Positions 1 through 7,984 are shown, numbered from the stretch's first letter. The stretch is DNA of 64,000 nucleotides from CALRQJ02 sp943370285 (GCA_943370285.1 CALRQJ020000015.1:36414-100413); one strand, 5' to 3'. Numbers and translations are program-made. The notes: a model not told the origin generated them from the sequence alone.

Positions 1-110
1 AATCGAATTATTTCTGGCTCAACTTTGCATTACTACTAGCGGCCGCAGTGGTATTATTTGCTATGCTAAAACGATTGAATAAAGTGATGAAGAATAGTGG
101 GGTGAATTAA
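1..110 (+). CDS. C-terminal end of a membrane transporter (partial)
   Basis: The frame starting at base 3 is open from the window edge to a TAA at 108-110, giving 35 residues of a protein whose start lies outside. The visible part is one hydrophobic helix (FWLNFALLLAAAVVLFA) followed by a short basic tail. This is how many 12-helix carriers end, and it resembles the end of POT-family peptide/MFS symporters. A strong hairpin terminator follows 15 bp downstream, which supports a real gene end here. The transporter class is a guess from one helix. Confidence 0.5.
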   Translation, partial: SNYFWLNFALLLAAAVVLFAMLKRLNKVMKNSGVN

Positions 111-125
111 TACTATCATCTTTTA

Positions 126-167
126 ACAAAACAGCCCCGAATTTGATTCGAGGCTGTTTTGTTTTTT
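126..167. terminator. Bidirectional intrinsic terminator
   Basis: An 11-bp perfect stem (126-136 with 152-162) is extended by an inner imperfect stem and flanked by an A-run on the left and a T-run on the right. It lies between the plus-strand transporter end and the minus-strand dusB. The last bases overlap the dusB stop codon, so it can serve both converging genes. Confidence 0.85.
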
Positions 168-1203
168 ATACCGGACATTTTTCATGATAGTTAATCAGTT
201 CAATCGGTGTTCTTTCTATTTCGTAGCCTGCATACTTTTCGCTTACTTCGTCTAACACTGCTTCTACTTCTTCCATTTCTTTCAAGGTTACCAATCGGTT
301 TCTAAACTCTTTAATATTGGGTAAGCCTTTTAAATAATTGGCATAATGCCTTCTCATTTCATTGATGCCAACAATTGGTCCCTTCCACTCTACCGATTTA
401 CGCAAATGCTTTTTAGCTACTGTTACTCTTTCTTCTAAAGTTGGTGGAGCTAACAATTCGCCGGTTTGTACATAATGTTTGATTTCTCTAAAAATCCAAG
501 GATATCCGATAGCAGCCCTTCCAATCATAATCCCATCTACTCCATATCTTTCTTTGTACAGTTTTGCTTTTTGCGGACTATCAATATCGCCATTACCAAA
601 GATGGGAATTTGTATTCTTTGGTTGTTCTTCACTTTTTCAATCAAGGTCCAATCCGCTTCGCCTTTATACATTTGGCTACGGGTTCTGCCATGAATGGCT
701 AACGCTTTTATGCCTACATCTTGCAATCTTTCTGCAACTTCTTCAATATTTTTAGAGTCTTCATCCCAGCCCAATCTTGTTTTAACCGTAACGGGTAAAT
801 TGGTGGCTTTAACTACCGCATCGGTTAATCTAACCATCAAATCAATATCTTTCAACACACCGGCACCGGCACCTTTGAGCGCTACTTTTTTTACAGGGCA
901 TCCAAAGTTGATGTCTAATAAATCGGGATTGGTAACATCAACAATTTTAGCAGCTAACGCCAAGCTTTCTTCATCACCACCAAAAATTTGAATACCGATT
1001 GGTCTTTCGTAATCAAATATGTCGAGTTTATGGCGGCTTTTGATCGCATCTCTAATCAATCCTTCGCTGCTGATAAATTCGGTGTACATCAAATCGGCAC
1101 CATTGTCTTTACACACCGCCCTAAACGGCGGATCACTCACATCTTCCATGGGTGCTAGTAACAACGGAAAATCGGGCAGTTCAATATTTGCTATCTTAAC
1201 CAT
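166..1203 (-). CDS. dusB: tRNA-dihydrouridine synthase, DusB type
   Basis: A cytosolic flavoenzyme that reduces specific uridines in tRNA D-loops using FMN and NAD(P)H. The 345-residue protein has the DUS barrel signature APMEDVSDPPFR at residues 17-28 and the catalytic cysteine motif NFGCP, with Cys102 as the likely proton donor. Further on are the HGRTRSQMY phosphate-binding segment and GNGDI, followed by the helical tRNA-recognition domain. Length and motifs fit DusB. I chose the ATG at 1203 because the next in-frame candidate upstream (1218) is TTG. A TAnnTTTG box lies about 45 bp upstream of this ATG. It converges on the transporter fragment and is divergent from the CPBP protease gene. 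Confidence 0.93.
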   Translation of the reverse strand: MVKIANIELPDFPLLLAPMEDVSDPPFRAVCKDNGADLMYTEFISSEGLIRDAIKSRHKLDIFDYERPIGIQIFGGDEESLALAAKIVDVTNPDLLDINFGCPVKKVALKGAGAGVLKDIDLMVRLTDAVVKATNLPVTVKTRLGWDEDSKNIEEVAERLQDVGIKALAIHGRTRSQMYKGEADWTLIEKVKNNQRIQIPIFGNGDIDSPQKAKLYKERYGVDGIMIGRAAIGYPWIFREIKHYVQTGELLAPPTLEERVTVAKKHLRKSVEWKGPIVGINEMRRHYANYLKGLPNIKEFRNRLVTLKEMEEVEAVLDEVSEKYAGYEIERTPIELINYHEKCPV

Positions 1204-1246
1204 GGGCCTTTTATACAAAAAATGATTGTTTACAATAAAAGAGTTG

Positions 1247-1254
1247 CAAATTTA
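1247..1254 (-). promoter_or_regulatory. Putative -7 promoter element of dusB
   Basis: On the minus strand this reads TAAATTTG, a match to the Bacteroidota -7 consensus TAnnTTTG. It sits 43 bp upstream of the dusB ATG. I found no clear TTG -33 partner at 17-23 bp, so it rests on the -7 box alone. Confidence 0.4.
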
Positions 1255-1273
1255 CAGCCTTATTGTGTAACAG

Positions 1274-2194
1274 ATGATGAATACCTATTTCAAATACCAG
1301 TCTCCGGCTATACATTTCGTTGCTTTTTTGGGACTGGCTTCAGGTTTTTTTATTGTAAGTGCTATCGTTTCTAATACTTTTTTTGCCGATGTGGCATTGA
1401 TATTAACCGATAAAAATATCACTGTAACGCCGGCATTAGTGCAGCAATTTAAGTTGGCGAATGTGGTGGGAGCTATTATTGGGTTTTTAATTCCTGCGCT
1501 ATTATTTGGCTATTTTTCTGATGAAAAACCAATATCTTTTTTAGGATTACGCAAACAGCAAATGCCGTTGTTGATCCTACTCAGCATTGTTTTGGTATTT
1601 GCCGTTCAACCTTTTGTTGCTTGGTTGGGTGAATTGAATGGTAGCATCAACTTTGGTGCAGCGCAAAAAGAAATTTTAGCCACAGAAGAACGGTATAATA
1701 AAGCCATCAACACCATGTTGCAAATGAAAACGGTGGATGAGCTATTGTTGAATATTACCATCATGGCATTATTGCCTGCCGTGGCAGAAGAATTGTTTTT
1801 TCGGGGTTCTTTACAAAAAGTATTATTCCGCTGGACTAAAAAACCTTGGTTAGCCATTGGCATTACTTCATTGGTTTTTGCCATGTTGCATGGCACCGTG
1901 TTAAAGATTGTTCCAATTTTTACTTTGGGGGTGATGTTGGGTGTGATGTATCATGTAACTAAAAATTTATGGTATGGTATTATCACCCATTTCTGCAATA
2001 ATGCGATGGCGGTTATTGCGCTGTATTATGCCGATAAGAGTCCGTTATTAAAAAAATTGAGCGATGATAACTTAACTGTTTCTGTAGTTGCTGCTTTGGC
2101 AAGTGCAGTGGTAGCAGTAGTTATCATAGTGATATTATACCGCAAAAGTGCCGGTACACAATCTAATGCCTACGATCCCGAATTAATTGACTGA
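1274..2194 (+). CDS. CPBP family intramembrane protease (CAAX prenyl protease 2-like)
   Basis: A polytopic inner-membrane protein of 306 residues with about eight hydrophobic segments. It carries the CPBP/Abi metalloprotease motifs in order: EELFFRG (the EExxxR motif), FAMLHG (FxxxH) and HFCNNAM (HxxxN). These provide the glutamate and histidine residues of the glutamic or metallo-type intramembrane protease active site. Bacterial members are linked to peptide processing and bacteriocin self-immunity, but the substrate cannot be inferred here. Two adjacent ATG codons (1274 and 1277) could start it. It is divergent from dusB and 42 bp ahead of tsaC on the same strand. Confidence 0.88.
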   Translation: MMNTYFKYQSPAIHFVAFLGLASGFFIVSAIVSNTFFADVALILTDKNITVTPALVQQFKLANVVGAIIGFLIPALLFGYFSDEKPISFLGLRKQQMPLLILLSIVLVFAVQPFVAWLGELNGSINFGAAQKEILATEERYNKAINTMLQMKTVDELLLNITIMALLPAVAEELFFRGSLQKVLFRWTKKPWLAIGITSLVFAMLHGTVLKIVPIFTLGVMLGVMYHVTKNLWYGIITHFCNNAMAVIALYYADKSPLLKKLSDDNLTVSVVAALASAVVAVVIIVILYRKSAGTQSNAYDPELID

Positions 2195-2236
2195 TAAGAA
2201 TCAGCTTGTTTCCTACGCTTTGCTGTAACTTGCAGC

Positions 2237-2851
2237 ATGGCTTTATTGTTACATATTCATCCGGATAATCCCAACCCGAGGAACATTAAAACAGTAGTTG
2301 AATGTTTACTCGATGGTGGTGTTATTATTTATCCCACCGATACCATTTATGGTTTAGGTTGTGATATTTTTCAACACAAAGCCATTGAAAAAATTGCCCG
2401 AATTAAAAATGTTGATCCGCAAAAATCGCAACTGAGTTTTGTCTGTTACGACCTCAGCGATTTAAGCAAATACACCAAATCTATTTCAACACCACTTTAT
2501 CGTTTACTGAAGAATTATTTGCCTGGCCCATACACTTTTATTTTACCGGCTAGTAAAGAAGTACCTAAAATTCTCAACAGTAAAAAAAATACGATTGGTT
2601 TAAGAGTACCTGATAATAATATTGCTGCTACGATTGTAAAAGAGTTGGGCCATCCTGTATTATCTGCATCACTACCGGGAGAAATGGTAGAAGAATACAC
2701 CGACCCCGAATTGATGTATGAAAATTTTAAGCATTTGGTGGATGTAGTAGTTGATGGCGGCATTGGTGGCATGACTCCCTCTACCATTGTTGATTGTACT
2801 AGCGAACCGTATCAACTCATTCGTCAAGGTTTAGGAGAGTGGGAGGAATAG
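2237..2851 (+). CDS. tsaC: L-threonylcarbamoyladenylate synthase (YrdC/Sua5 domain)
   Basis: Makes threonylcarbamoyl-AMP from threonine, bicarbonate and ATP, the first step toward the t6A modification at position 37 of ANN-decoding tRNAs. The 204-residue protein is a single YrdC domain. It shows the PTDTIYGLGCD motif near residue 35, the KIARIK basic segment for nucleotide binding, the PGPYTFIL segment and a late STIVD motif. It lacks the C-terminal Sua5 domain, so the short TsaC-type name fits. It starts at an ATG 42 bp after the CPBP gene and converges on rnhB, with about 50 bp between stops. Confidence 0.9.
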   Translation: MALLLHIHPDNPNPRNIKTVVECLLDGGVIIYPTDTIYGLGCDIFQHKAIEKIARIKNVDPQKSQLSFVCYDLSDLSKYTKSISTPLYRLLKNYLPGPYTFILPASKEVPKILNSKKNTIGLRVPDNNIAATIVKELGHPVLSASLPGEMVEEYTDPELMYENFKHLVDVVVDGGIGGMTPSTIVDCTSEPYQLIRQGLGEWEE

Positions 2852-2902
2852 ACTTCCATTGGCAACATTTAAGCCATCAATTTTACAATAGGAATTCATG
2901 CG

Positions 2903-3499
2903 TTAAAACAACGGCAACTGATTGGGCAAAATATTAAAACTTTTACGATGGTATTTGCACAAGCCATATTGTTCAATGGCTTTACGATGCGTTAATGTGC
3001 CGTAGCCTTTATTATTATCCCAGCCGTAATGCGGAAACTCCAAATGCAATGCTTGCATGTAGGCATCTCGATAGGTTTTGGCCAAAATACTTGCAGCAGC
3101 AATAGCGGCAAATTTACCATCGCCTTTTACAATGCAGTGATGTGGTGTTTTTTTGTACGGTGTAAACCGATTGCCATCTATCAATAATAATTTTGGCTTG
3201 GGTTTCAATTGATCGATAGCTAAGTGCATAGCTTTAAAACTAGCTTTCAAAATATTGCTCGTATCAATCGCATCATTATCTAACATCGCAACGCCATAAC
3301 TAATGGCATTCGCTTCAATAATCTGCCGCAAGGCTTTTCTATCTTTTTCTTTTACTTGTTTACTATCATTCAATAAAGGATGATGAAAATCCTTCGGCAA
3401 AATAACCGCAGCTGCAAAAACTGGCCCCGCATAGCAGCCTCTACCGGCTTCATCGCAACCGGCTTCTACTACAATATCTTGATAAAAAGGCGCTAACAT
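2903..3499 (-). CDS. rnhB: Ribonuclease HII
   Basis: Endonuclease that cuts the RNA strand of RNA-DNA hybrids and removes single misincorporated ribonucleotides. The 198-residue protein has the family opening GCDEAGRG, supplying the first Asp and Glu. The third acidic residue is in LLIDGN and the fourth in the ILAKTYRD segment, so the DEDD metal-binding set is complete. The ATG at 3499 gives the usual length. The stop codon of the upstream outer-membrane gene is only 3 bp away, so the two genes are probably co-transcribed. Confidence 0.93.
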   Translation of the reverse strand: MLAPFYQDIVVEAGCDEAGRGCYAGPVFAAAVILPKDFHHPLLNDSKQVKEKDRKALRQIIEANAISYGVAMLDNDAIDTSNILKASFKAMHLAIDQLKPKPKLLLIDGNRFTPYKKTPHHCIVKGDGKFAAIAAASILAKTYRDAYMQALHLEFPHYGWDNNKGYGTLTHRKAIEQYGLCKYHRKSFNILPNQLPLF

Positions 3500-3502
3500 G
3501 TT

Positions 3503-4339
3503 TTAAAAATTATGACGTAATCCCATAGACAAAAAACCATCATCTGCAAACCATCTATTGTTCCATCCAAATGGTTTTCTAAAATTTTGATACTGCATAC
3601 CAAGTGTTACACTAGTATGTTTAAAAGCCTGAAAAGCCATGGATGCACTCAAACTATAATTAACCATTAGCGGCTTTTTGGCCGATACCACTTGCAAGGT
3701 TTTCGAATCTTGTTGAATTAAAAATCCATTACCACTCGGCAATCGGCGGTATCGGGTTACGGTTTCTTCTATGTCAGATTTGGTGTACCACATCAAACCC
3801 AAACCCAACCCAACGGTGTAGGTGATTTGCTTGGGCAACAAAAAACTCTTAAAACTGCATTGGAATTGGTTGTCAATGTTCATCCACTGAGACCGAAGTT
3901 CTAAAGCCACATCGGTATAATTGCTAGCCACAAATTGGGTACTGGTATCGGTCGTGTAATACTCAGAATCGTAATTAATATAGGGCTGAAATTGAACACC
4001 TAATTGCCAGGAAAACTGCAACCGTTTAGATGGAATGTTCAATGCCTTGGTAGTACCAATGCCCAAGCTAACCGGATTGGGAAAGATGGTAGACATACCG
4101 TTTCGTACAAATAGTTCTCGCTGCGGAAAAGTATCGAGCCAATAGGTGGGTTGGTGCTTGAACAAAGATGGCCATTGGTTTTTGTTGGTGGTAAACCCAT
4201 CGCCAACATAACCGTTGAGGCTTAATTCTATAGATTGAAAAAAACGTTTTTGCTGTGCTTTTCCCTGCCCAAACAAGCCGAAAATAAATACCAAAACAAG
4301 GCTTATTTTGCTCCACCAATGCCGTTTTTCTATTGCCAT
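3503..4339 (-). CDS. Predicted secreted outer-membrane protein, unknown family
   Basis: I do not recognise the family. The 278-residue protein begins with a basic N-terminus and a hydrophobic stretch ending at GQGKAQQ, which looks like a Sec signal peptide cut after residue 28 or so. The body alternates polar and aromatic residues, has many Asn, Gln, Tyr and Trp, and ends in LRHNF, a terminal phenylalanine typical of beta-barrel outer-membrane proteins. It lies 3 bp upstream of rnhB, and the next gene upstream is the divergent recA. A small barrel or surface protein is the best reading. Confidence 0.6.
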   Translation of the reverse strand: MAIEKRHWWSKISLVLVFIFGLFGQGKAQQKRFFQSIELSLNGYVGDGFTTNKNQWPSLFKHQPTYWLDTFPQRELFVRNGMSTIFPNPVSLGIGTTKALNIPSKRLQFSWQLGVQFQPYINYDSEYYTTDTSTQFVASNYTDVALELRSQWMNIDNQFQCSFKSFLLPKQITYTVGLGLGLMWYTKSDIEETVTRYRRLPSGNGFLIQQDSKTLQVVSAKKPLMVNYSLSASMAFQAFKHTSVTLGMQYQNFRKPFGWNNRWFADDGFLSMGLRHNF

Positions 4340-4413
4340 ACAAAAAATATTAGCACAAAATTGCTAAATTAATTAGTTTGAATAATAATTTCCGCTTACC
4401 TTAGCTTCCTTAT

Positions 4414-4421
4414 TAATTTTG
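4414..4421 (+). promoter_or_regulatory. Putative -7 promoter element of recA
   Basis: The sequence TAATTTTG matches TAnnTTTG and lies 19 bp upstream of the recA ATG, predicting a very short 5' leader. No convincing TTG was found 17-23 bp upstream, and no LexA-type palindrome is obvious in the 100-bp divergent region. Confidence 0.4.
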
Positions 4422-4440
4422 GACCATAAAACTATACCAA

Positions 4441-5454
4441 ATGAGTAACGCAGAAAAACTAAAAGCACTTAAACTGACGATTGACAAAATCGATAAGGAC
4501 TTTGGCAAAGGCAGTGTAATGATGATGAGTGACAAAGGTGTGCATGAACAAGAAGTCATTTCAACCGGATCGATAGGATTAGATATTGCCCTTGGCATTG
4601 GCGGTTTACCTAAAGGTAGAATTGTTGAAATTTATGGTCCGGAAAGTAGTGGTAAAACAACCATTGCCATTCATGTGATTGCCGAAGCACAAAAGAAAGG
4701 CGGCATGTGTGCTATTATTGATGCGGAACATGCTTTTGATAGCGGCTATGCTCAAAAATTAGGTGTTGATGTAGATAATTTATTGATCTCTCAGCCCGAC
4801 TATGGCGAACAAGCTTTGGAGATTGCCGATCGATTGATTTTGAGTGGTGCGTTAGATGTGGTGGTGATTGACTCCGTAGCGGCATTGGTACCCAAAGGCG
4901 AATTAGAAGGTGAAATGGGTGATAGCAAGATGGGCTTACAGGCTCGATTAATGAGTCAGGCTTTGCGTAAATTAACCGCTACCATTAACAAGACCAATAC
5001 CGTTTGTATTTTCATTAACCAGTTGAGAGAAAAAATTGGGGTGATGTTTGGCAACCCCGAAACGACTACCGGCGGTAATGCGTTGAAGTTTTATGCCTCA
5101 GTACGTTTGGATATTCGCCGTATGGCACAAATTAAAGATGGTGATGAAGCCATAGGTAACCGTGCCAAAGTAAAAGTAGTAAAGAACAAAGTAGCACCGC
5201 CTTTCCGTTCGGCAGAATTTGATATCATTTTCGGAGAAGGTATTAGCAAGATTGGTGAAATTATTGATATGGGTGTAGAGTTAGGCATTGTAAACAAAAG
5301 CGGAAGTTGGTTTAGTTATGAGACCAATAAATTAGGACAGGGTAGAGAATCGGTAAAACAATTGTTACACGACAATCCTGAACTAGCAGCAGAAATAGAA
5401 GGAAAAATTAGAGCCAAAGTAGCCGAGGCCAAAGAAGCCAAAGCCGAAGCATAA
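4441..5454 (+). CDS. recA: Recombinase RecA
   Basis: ATP-dependent strand-exchange protein for homologous recombination and the co-protease signal of DNA damage. The Walker A motif GPESSGKT falls at residues 66-73, exactly where the E. coli protein has it. Walker B is VVVIDSVAAL, the MAW-like element is EGEMGDSKMGLQARLMSQALR, and loop L2 follows at NQLREKIGVMFGNPETTTGG. The 337-residue length and Ala/Glu/Lys-rich C-terminus are normal. It is a single gene with its own promoter-like box and its own terminator 25 bp after the stop. Confidence 0.98.
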   Translation: MSNAEKLKALKLTIDKIDKDFGKGSVMMMSDKGVHEQEVISTGSIGLDIALGIGGLPKGRIVEIYGPESSGKTTIAIHVIAEAQKKGGMCAIIDAEHAFDSGYAQKLGVDVDNLLISQPDYGEQALEIADRLILSGALDVVVIDSVAALVPKGELEGEMGDSKMGLQARLMSQALRKLTATINKTNTVCIFINQLREKIGVMFGNPETTTGGNALKFYASVRLDIRRMAQIKDGDEAIGNRAKVKVVKNKVAPPFRSAEFDIIFGEGISKIGEIIDMGVELGIVNKSGSWFSYETNKLGQGRESVKQLLHDNPELAAEIEGKIRAKVAEAKEAKAEA

Positions 5455-5478
5455 CGTTGTATAAACCTTGGGGGTTTG

Positions 5479-5513
5479 AACCGTGTAGCCACTGCGTTAC
5501 ACGGTTTTTTTAT
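5479..5513 (+). terminator. Intrinsic terminator of recA
   Basis: A 9-bp perfect stem (5479-5487 with 5498-5506) with an 11-base loop is followed directly by a run of seven or more T residues. It begins 25 bp after the recA stop. Confidence 0.88.
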
Positions 5514-5570
5514 TGTGCCGGGAAGGTGGGGAGGGCAGAAAGAAAAAAATGTTTTGAAAAACTACTTCCA

Positions 5571-5592
5571 TGGTTCGTGTCTTCACGAACCA
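5571..5592. repeat. Perfect short palindrome (9-bp stem, TCTT loop)
   Basis: Bases 5571-5579 pair perfectly with 5584-5592 around a TCTT loop. There is no T-run next to it, so it is unlikely to be a terminator. It is in the repeat-rich gap between recA and the first island gene, next to the CCAC-AAGG repeat at 5624. Confidence 0.6.
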
Positions 5593-5623
5593 ATTGTACA
5601 TACGATTACAGTTTAAATTATTT

Positions 5624-5663
5624 TGCCACAAAGGCGGGAAGGCTCAAAGAAAAAACTTCTTTT
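5624..5663 (+). repeat. Dispersed repeat family B, copy 1
   Basis: The stretch shares about 35 of 40 bases with 7910-7950 in the same orientation. Both have the common core GGGAAGGCTCAAAGAAAAAA and a preceding GCCAC-AAGG element. Similar GCCAC-AAGG phrases recur in intergenic DNA of many Bacteroidota as far as I recall, but only the two local copies are seen here. Confidence 0.65.
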
Positions 5664-5696
5664 TACCATTTAAATAATATGAATGGAACCATAGTA

Positions 5697-5924
5697 TTAA
5701 TATCGTTCTTTAGTAAGAAAAACCCAACTGCCCCAAACACCTGCTACCGGCAATAAGATGCTTAATAAACAGAGCATTATTAGTTGAGAAAGATTAATTT
5801 TTTCACTTTTCCATGCATTAAAAGACAGTATAATTACATAGAATACTAAAGCCACATACGATAGGATTAAGGCAACAAGTATACTTCTTGGCAATGCAAT
5901 TAATAGGTTCATAACGCTAGACAT
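5697..5924 (-). CDS. Small two-helix membrane protein, unknown
   Basis: A 75-residue predicted inner-membrane protein with two or three hydrophobic stretches (roughly residues 12-35 and 46-70) joined by a short polar segment containing SEKINLSQ. I recognise no family. It has an ATG start at 5924, with a second ATG at residue 5. The hydrophobic pattern is regular for a short ORF, so I think it is coding, but it has no conserved motif to prove it. It is bracketed by repeat family B on its left and repeat family A on its right. Confidence 0.45.
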   Translation of the reverse strand: MSSVMNLLIALPRSILVALILSYVALVFYVIILSFNAWKSEKINLSQLIMLCLLSILLPVAGVWGSWVFLTKERY

Positions 5925-5986
5925 TATTTAATGGCTGCCAAATTACGTTTTTTTACCATTATTAGTTGCATTGGGTAGCTCATTTT

Positions 5987-6040
5987 GGTCTTGCTGGAGT
6001 CTCCTTAACAAGCCCGGTGCATAAGCAAAGGGACTCCGTC
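5987..6040 (+). repeat. Dispersed palindromic repeat family A, copy 1
   Basis: A roughly 54-bp imperfect palindrome: the left arm TGCTGGAGTC pairs with the right arm GACTCCGTCA (8 of 10). Its reverse complement shares the end AGGAGAC(T/C)CC(A/G)GCAAGAC with copy 5 at 63661-63716. The region 5925-6311 has no credible gene and contains this copy and copy 2. Confidence 0.6.
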
Positions 6041-6084
6041 AGAGAGAATAATTTTATAGATGTTTAACAGACCAAAATCGGTAA

Positions 6085-6137
6085 ATGCCAGAGTATAATA
6101 GCAAGGCTGCTAAGGTGTACATCGAAAGCCGGGCGGA
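6085..6137 (-). repeat. Dispersed palindromic repeat family A, copy 2
   Basis: Shares the core ATAGCAAGGCTGCT(A/T)AGG (18 of 19 bases) and a following GCC-GGC-GA end with copy 3 at 7335-7390, in the same orientation. Copies 2 and 3 therefore lie as direct repeats on either side of the DUF1772-like gene. Confidence 0.6.
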
Positions 6138-6311
6138 ATAAATTAGTATTTGTAATTCAATTTGGATTCAGACTCAGCAAACGTATATCTATCAGCTTTT
6201 GTACTTAACTTCAAGTCTTGGGCAGAAGAAATAATATTACCTAGCCTCCACAAAGCCCTATTCGTAAGTGGCAAGAATTCAGGCAGGTTTCAATGTTAAA
6301 AAGTAAAATGT

Positions 6312-7298
6312 ATGTTCAAAAAAACATTCCTTTTCATTACTACTATTTTAGTAGGGATATCTGCATCCAATGGATATAATGGCCAAGATGTATTTAAAGG
6401 ATCAACATCTATTACATCATTTTTAGATTGGTTCAATATTACAGAACATTATGTACACCTAAAAGGGATTATTATTTTAGACCTGATTCCAGCCGTTTTT
6501 CTCATCGTTCAACTAGTTATATTTTTTAAAGACAAACAGAAAATAAAAGGATTGTTTGCTGTTCTTTCATTGTTGGCAAATTGTGTTGGGGTATTTATTG
6601 TGATACAATATGCTTACCCGATTGCTGCCCAAATGGCCAATTGGACACCCGATAATTTACCAGCTAATTGGATTAGCTTAAAAGATGATTGGATAAATTA
6701 TATCGGTTTATATGGTCTATCGGGTGTTTTAGGATTAGTTTTTTTTCTGATAACTTACTATGTTCCTGCAAAAAAGAATACTAGTATAAAACCACTACAC
6801 CCATTTTTTAATGTGTTAAAAAATGCATTGCTTTTTATTATAACCTTACCCTCATTACTAGGTGCATCTGGGGTTATCGATTTTATTTTTTCTCCCATTG
6901 GTTACAAAATTTCAGGCACAACATTTATTGAAATGCACCGTCCGGTAGATTTATTAATGAGAAGTATTGGTCCAATAGTATTTACGATTATGCTTTCGTT
7001 ATACGGCTTACTTGCCATTCTTTTTTTTATTGAAAAGAGCAAAATAAAAGGCTTTCTTATTGTAGCAGCAATCCTGCTCCTTTTAGGCAACACTTTTGTT
7101 GCTTTACAAGGCAACAGACCTTTGAACGATTTATTTCTAACATGGACGCCAACAACTATACCTAGCAATTGGTCAAGTTTAAGAGATGAATGGTTTAGTT
7201 ATCATTTATATAGAAATATTTTTAACGCATTGCAACTATTTTGTATTCTTCTTATCTATTTTGTCCCAAAAAGTAAGAACAATATACCAGCATCGTAA
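6312..7298 (+). CDS. Tandemly duplicated DUF1772-like membrane protein
   Basis: An inner-membrane protein of 328 residues with about eight transmembrane helices. It is built from two copies of the same four-helix unit. Key residues repeat at a constant offset of 167: KIKG at 77-80 and 244-247, WTP at 111 and 278, Trp at 120 and 287, Trp at 127 and 294, and VP at 151 and 318. The C-terminal unit has the NRPLND, then W, then a RDEW segment and a following Tyr-His seen in DUF1772 (anthrone-oxygenase-like) proteins, usually about 150 residues long. In the first unit the NRPLN element is lost. Function is unknown. The gene stands alone between direct copies of repeat family A. Confidence 0.75.
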   Translation: MFKKTFLFITTILVGISASNGYNGQDVFKGSTSITSFLDWFNITEHYVHLKGIIILDLIPAVFLIVQLVIFFKDKQKIKGLFAVLSLLANCVGVFIVIQYAYPIAAQMANWTPDNLPANWISLKDDWINYIGLYGLSGVLGLVFFLITYYVPAKKNTSIKPLHPFFNVLKNALLFIITLPSLLGASGVIDFIFSPIGYKISGTTFIEMHRPVDLLMRSIGPIVFTIMLSLYGLLAILFFIEKSKIKGFLIVAAILLLLGNTFVALQGNRPLNDLFLTWTPTTIPSNWSSLRDEWFSYHLYRNIFNALQLFCILLIYFVPKSKNNIPAS

Positions 7299-7334
7299 CT
7301 TCTGACAAAAGGTTTGACGCAAAACGTTTGTGTA

Positions 7335-7390
7335 AATAGCGAGGCCCCATAGCAAGGCTGCTTAGGCCATACATGGAGACCCCGGCAGAA
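7335..7390 (-). repeat. Dispersed palindromic repeat family A, copy 3
   Basis: Contains ATAGCAAGGCTGCTTAGG as in copy 2, then a GGAGACCCCGGCAGA end like copy 5. It sits in the 118-bp gap between the tandem DUF1772-like gene and the next small gene. Confidence 0.65.
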
Positions 7391-7416
7391 CAAAGACTTC
7401 CGTTAATAGGAATTCG

Positions 7417-7608
7417 TTATTTGGATTTCTTCGAAATCAAATTGTATACGGTTGCAATCAAAAATAACATCATAAAGACTACGGAAATAACTGCAAATAG
7501 TCGAAAAAGATAAATTTCTCTACCAGTGATAATTGACCAAGCATGGCCTAACTGGCAAATACAAGCAATAATAAATGAGACGAATAATGTAATTAGATTT
7601 TTTTTCAT
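7417..7608 (-). CDS. Small two-helix membrane protein, unknown
   Basis: A 63-residue protein with two hydrophobic helices (about 5-22 and 35-57) and a basic C-terminal tail ISKKSK. The loop between them holds HAWSIITGREIYLFR. It has an ATG start and no recognised family. It lies between family A copies 3 and 4, which are in opposite orientation, so it looks like one more unit of the accessory island. Confidence 0.45.
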   Translation of the reverse strand: MKKNLITLFVSFIIACICQLGHAWSIITGREIYLFRLFAVISVVFMMLFLIATVYNLISKKSK

Positions 7609-7623
7609 AAATCAATTTTTTAT

Positions 7624-7672
7624 CCTGCTGGAGCCTATTTAATAAGCCAACAGTCTAAGCTAAAGACCACAT
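7624..7672 (+). repeat. Dispersed palindromic repeat family A, copy 4 (degenerate)
   Basis: Begins CCTGCTGGAGCC and continues with a TAATAAGCC segment that parallels copy 1 (TTGCTGGAGTC followed by AACAAGCC). It is more diverged than the other copies. It opens the 376-bp gene-free stretch 7609-7984. Confidence 0.45.
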
Positions 7673-7768
7673 GCATAGAAAATATAATAATATATTTTTA
7701 TGATTGGATAATAAGCCAAATGCAAATTGTGATAAACGAAAGTTGAAGATAATATAACACGAAGACCA

Positions 7769-7832
7769 ATCCCGCTAGGGATGGCATGTGAATAATACTA
7801 TAAGCCTAAGGAGAAAGGAGTGCCGTAGGCAC
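7769..7832. repeat. Pair of short palindromes
   Basis: Two compact hairpins lie 38 bp apart. One has the stem ATCCC/GGGAT (7769-7773 with 7778-7782, loop GCTA). The other has GTGCC/GGCAC (7820-7824 with 7828-7832, loop GTA). They fall in the gene-free part of the island, between family A copy 4 and family B copy 2, and look like remnants of dispersed palindromic elements. Confidence 0.45.
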
Positions 7833-7909
7833 GGTATGTTTACGTATAAAGCTAAGCATTGCAAAGGCACAAGAAGCACTGGCTAGAAGATACAATGAAA
7901 ATATTTTTT

Positions 7910-7950
7910 AGCCACGAAGGTGGGAAGGCTCAAAGAAAAAACTTCGTTTT
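7910..7950 (+). repeat. Dispersed repeat family B, copy 2
   Basis: Near-identical to 5624-5663 in the same orientation, with the shared core GGGAAGGCTCAAAGAAAAAA. It is 35 bp from the stop codon of the minus-strand gene at 7985. The two copies bracket the DUF1772-like gene and both small membrane genes. Confidence 0.65.
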
Positions 7951-7984
7951 ATAATAATCTTTATTTATTTCAAAAAGCTCACTA

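Noticed and set aside
5571..5592. A terminator or tRNA stem in the perfect palindrome
   Set aside because: No T-run is next to it, and neither a T-loop nor an anticodon arm can be built around it. No tRNA or rRNA gene was found in the window.
5457..5756. A 99-residue plus-strand frame directly after recA
   Set aside because: It runs through the recA terminator hairpin, the 5571 palindrome and repeat family B, has an irregular composition with scattered cysteines, and overlaps the better small membrane gene on the other strand.
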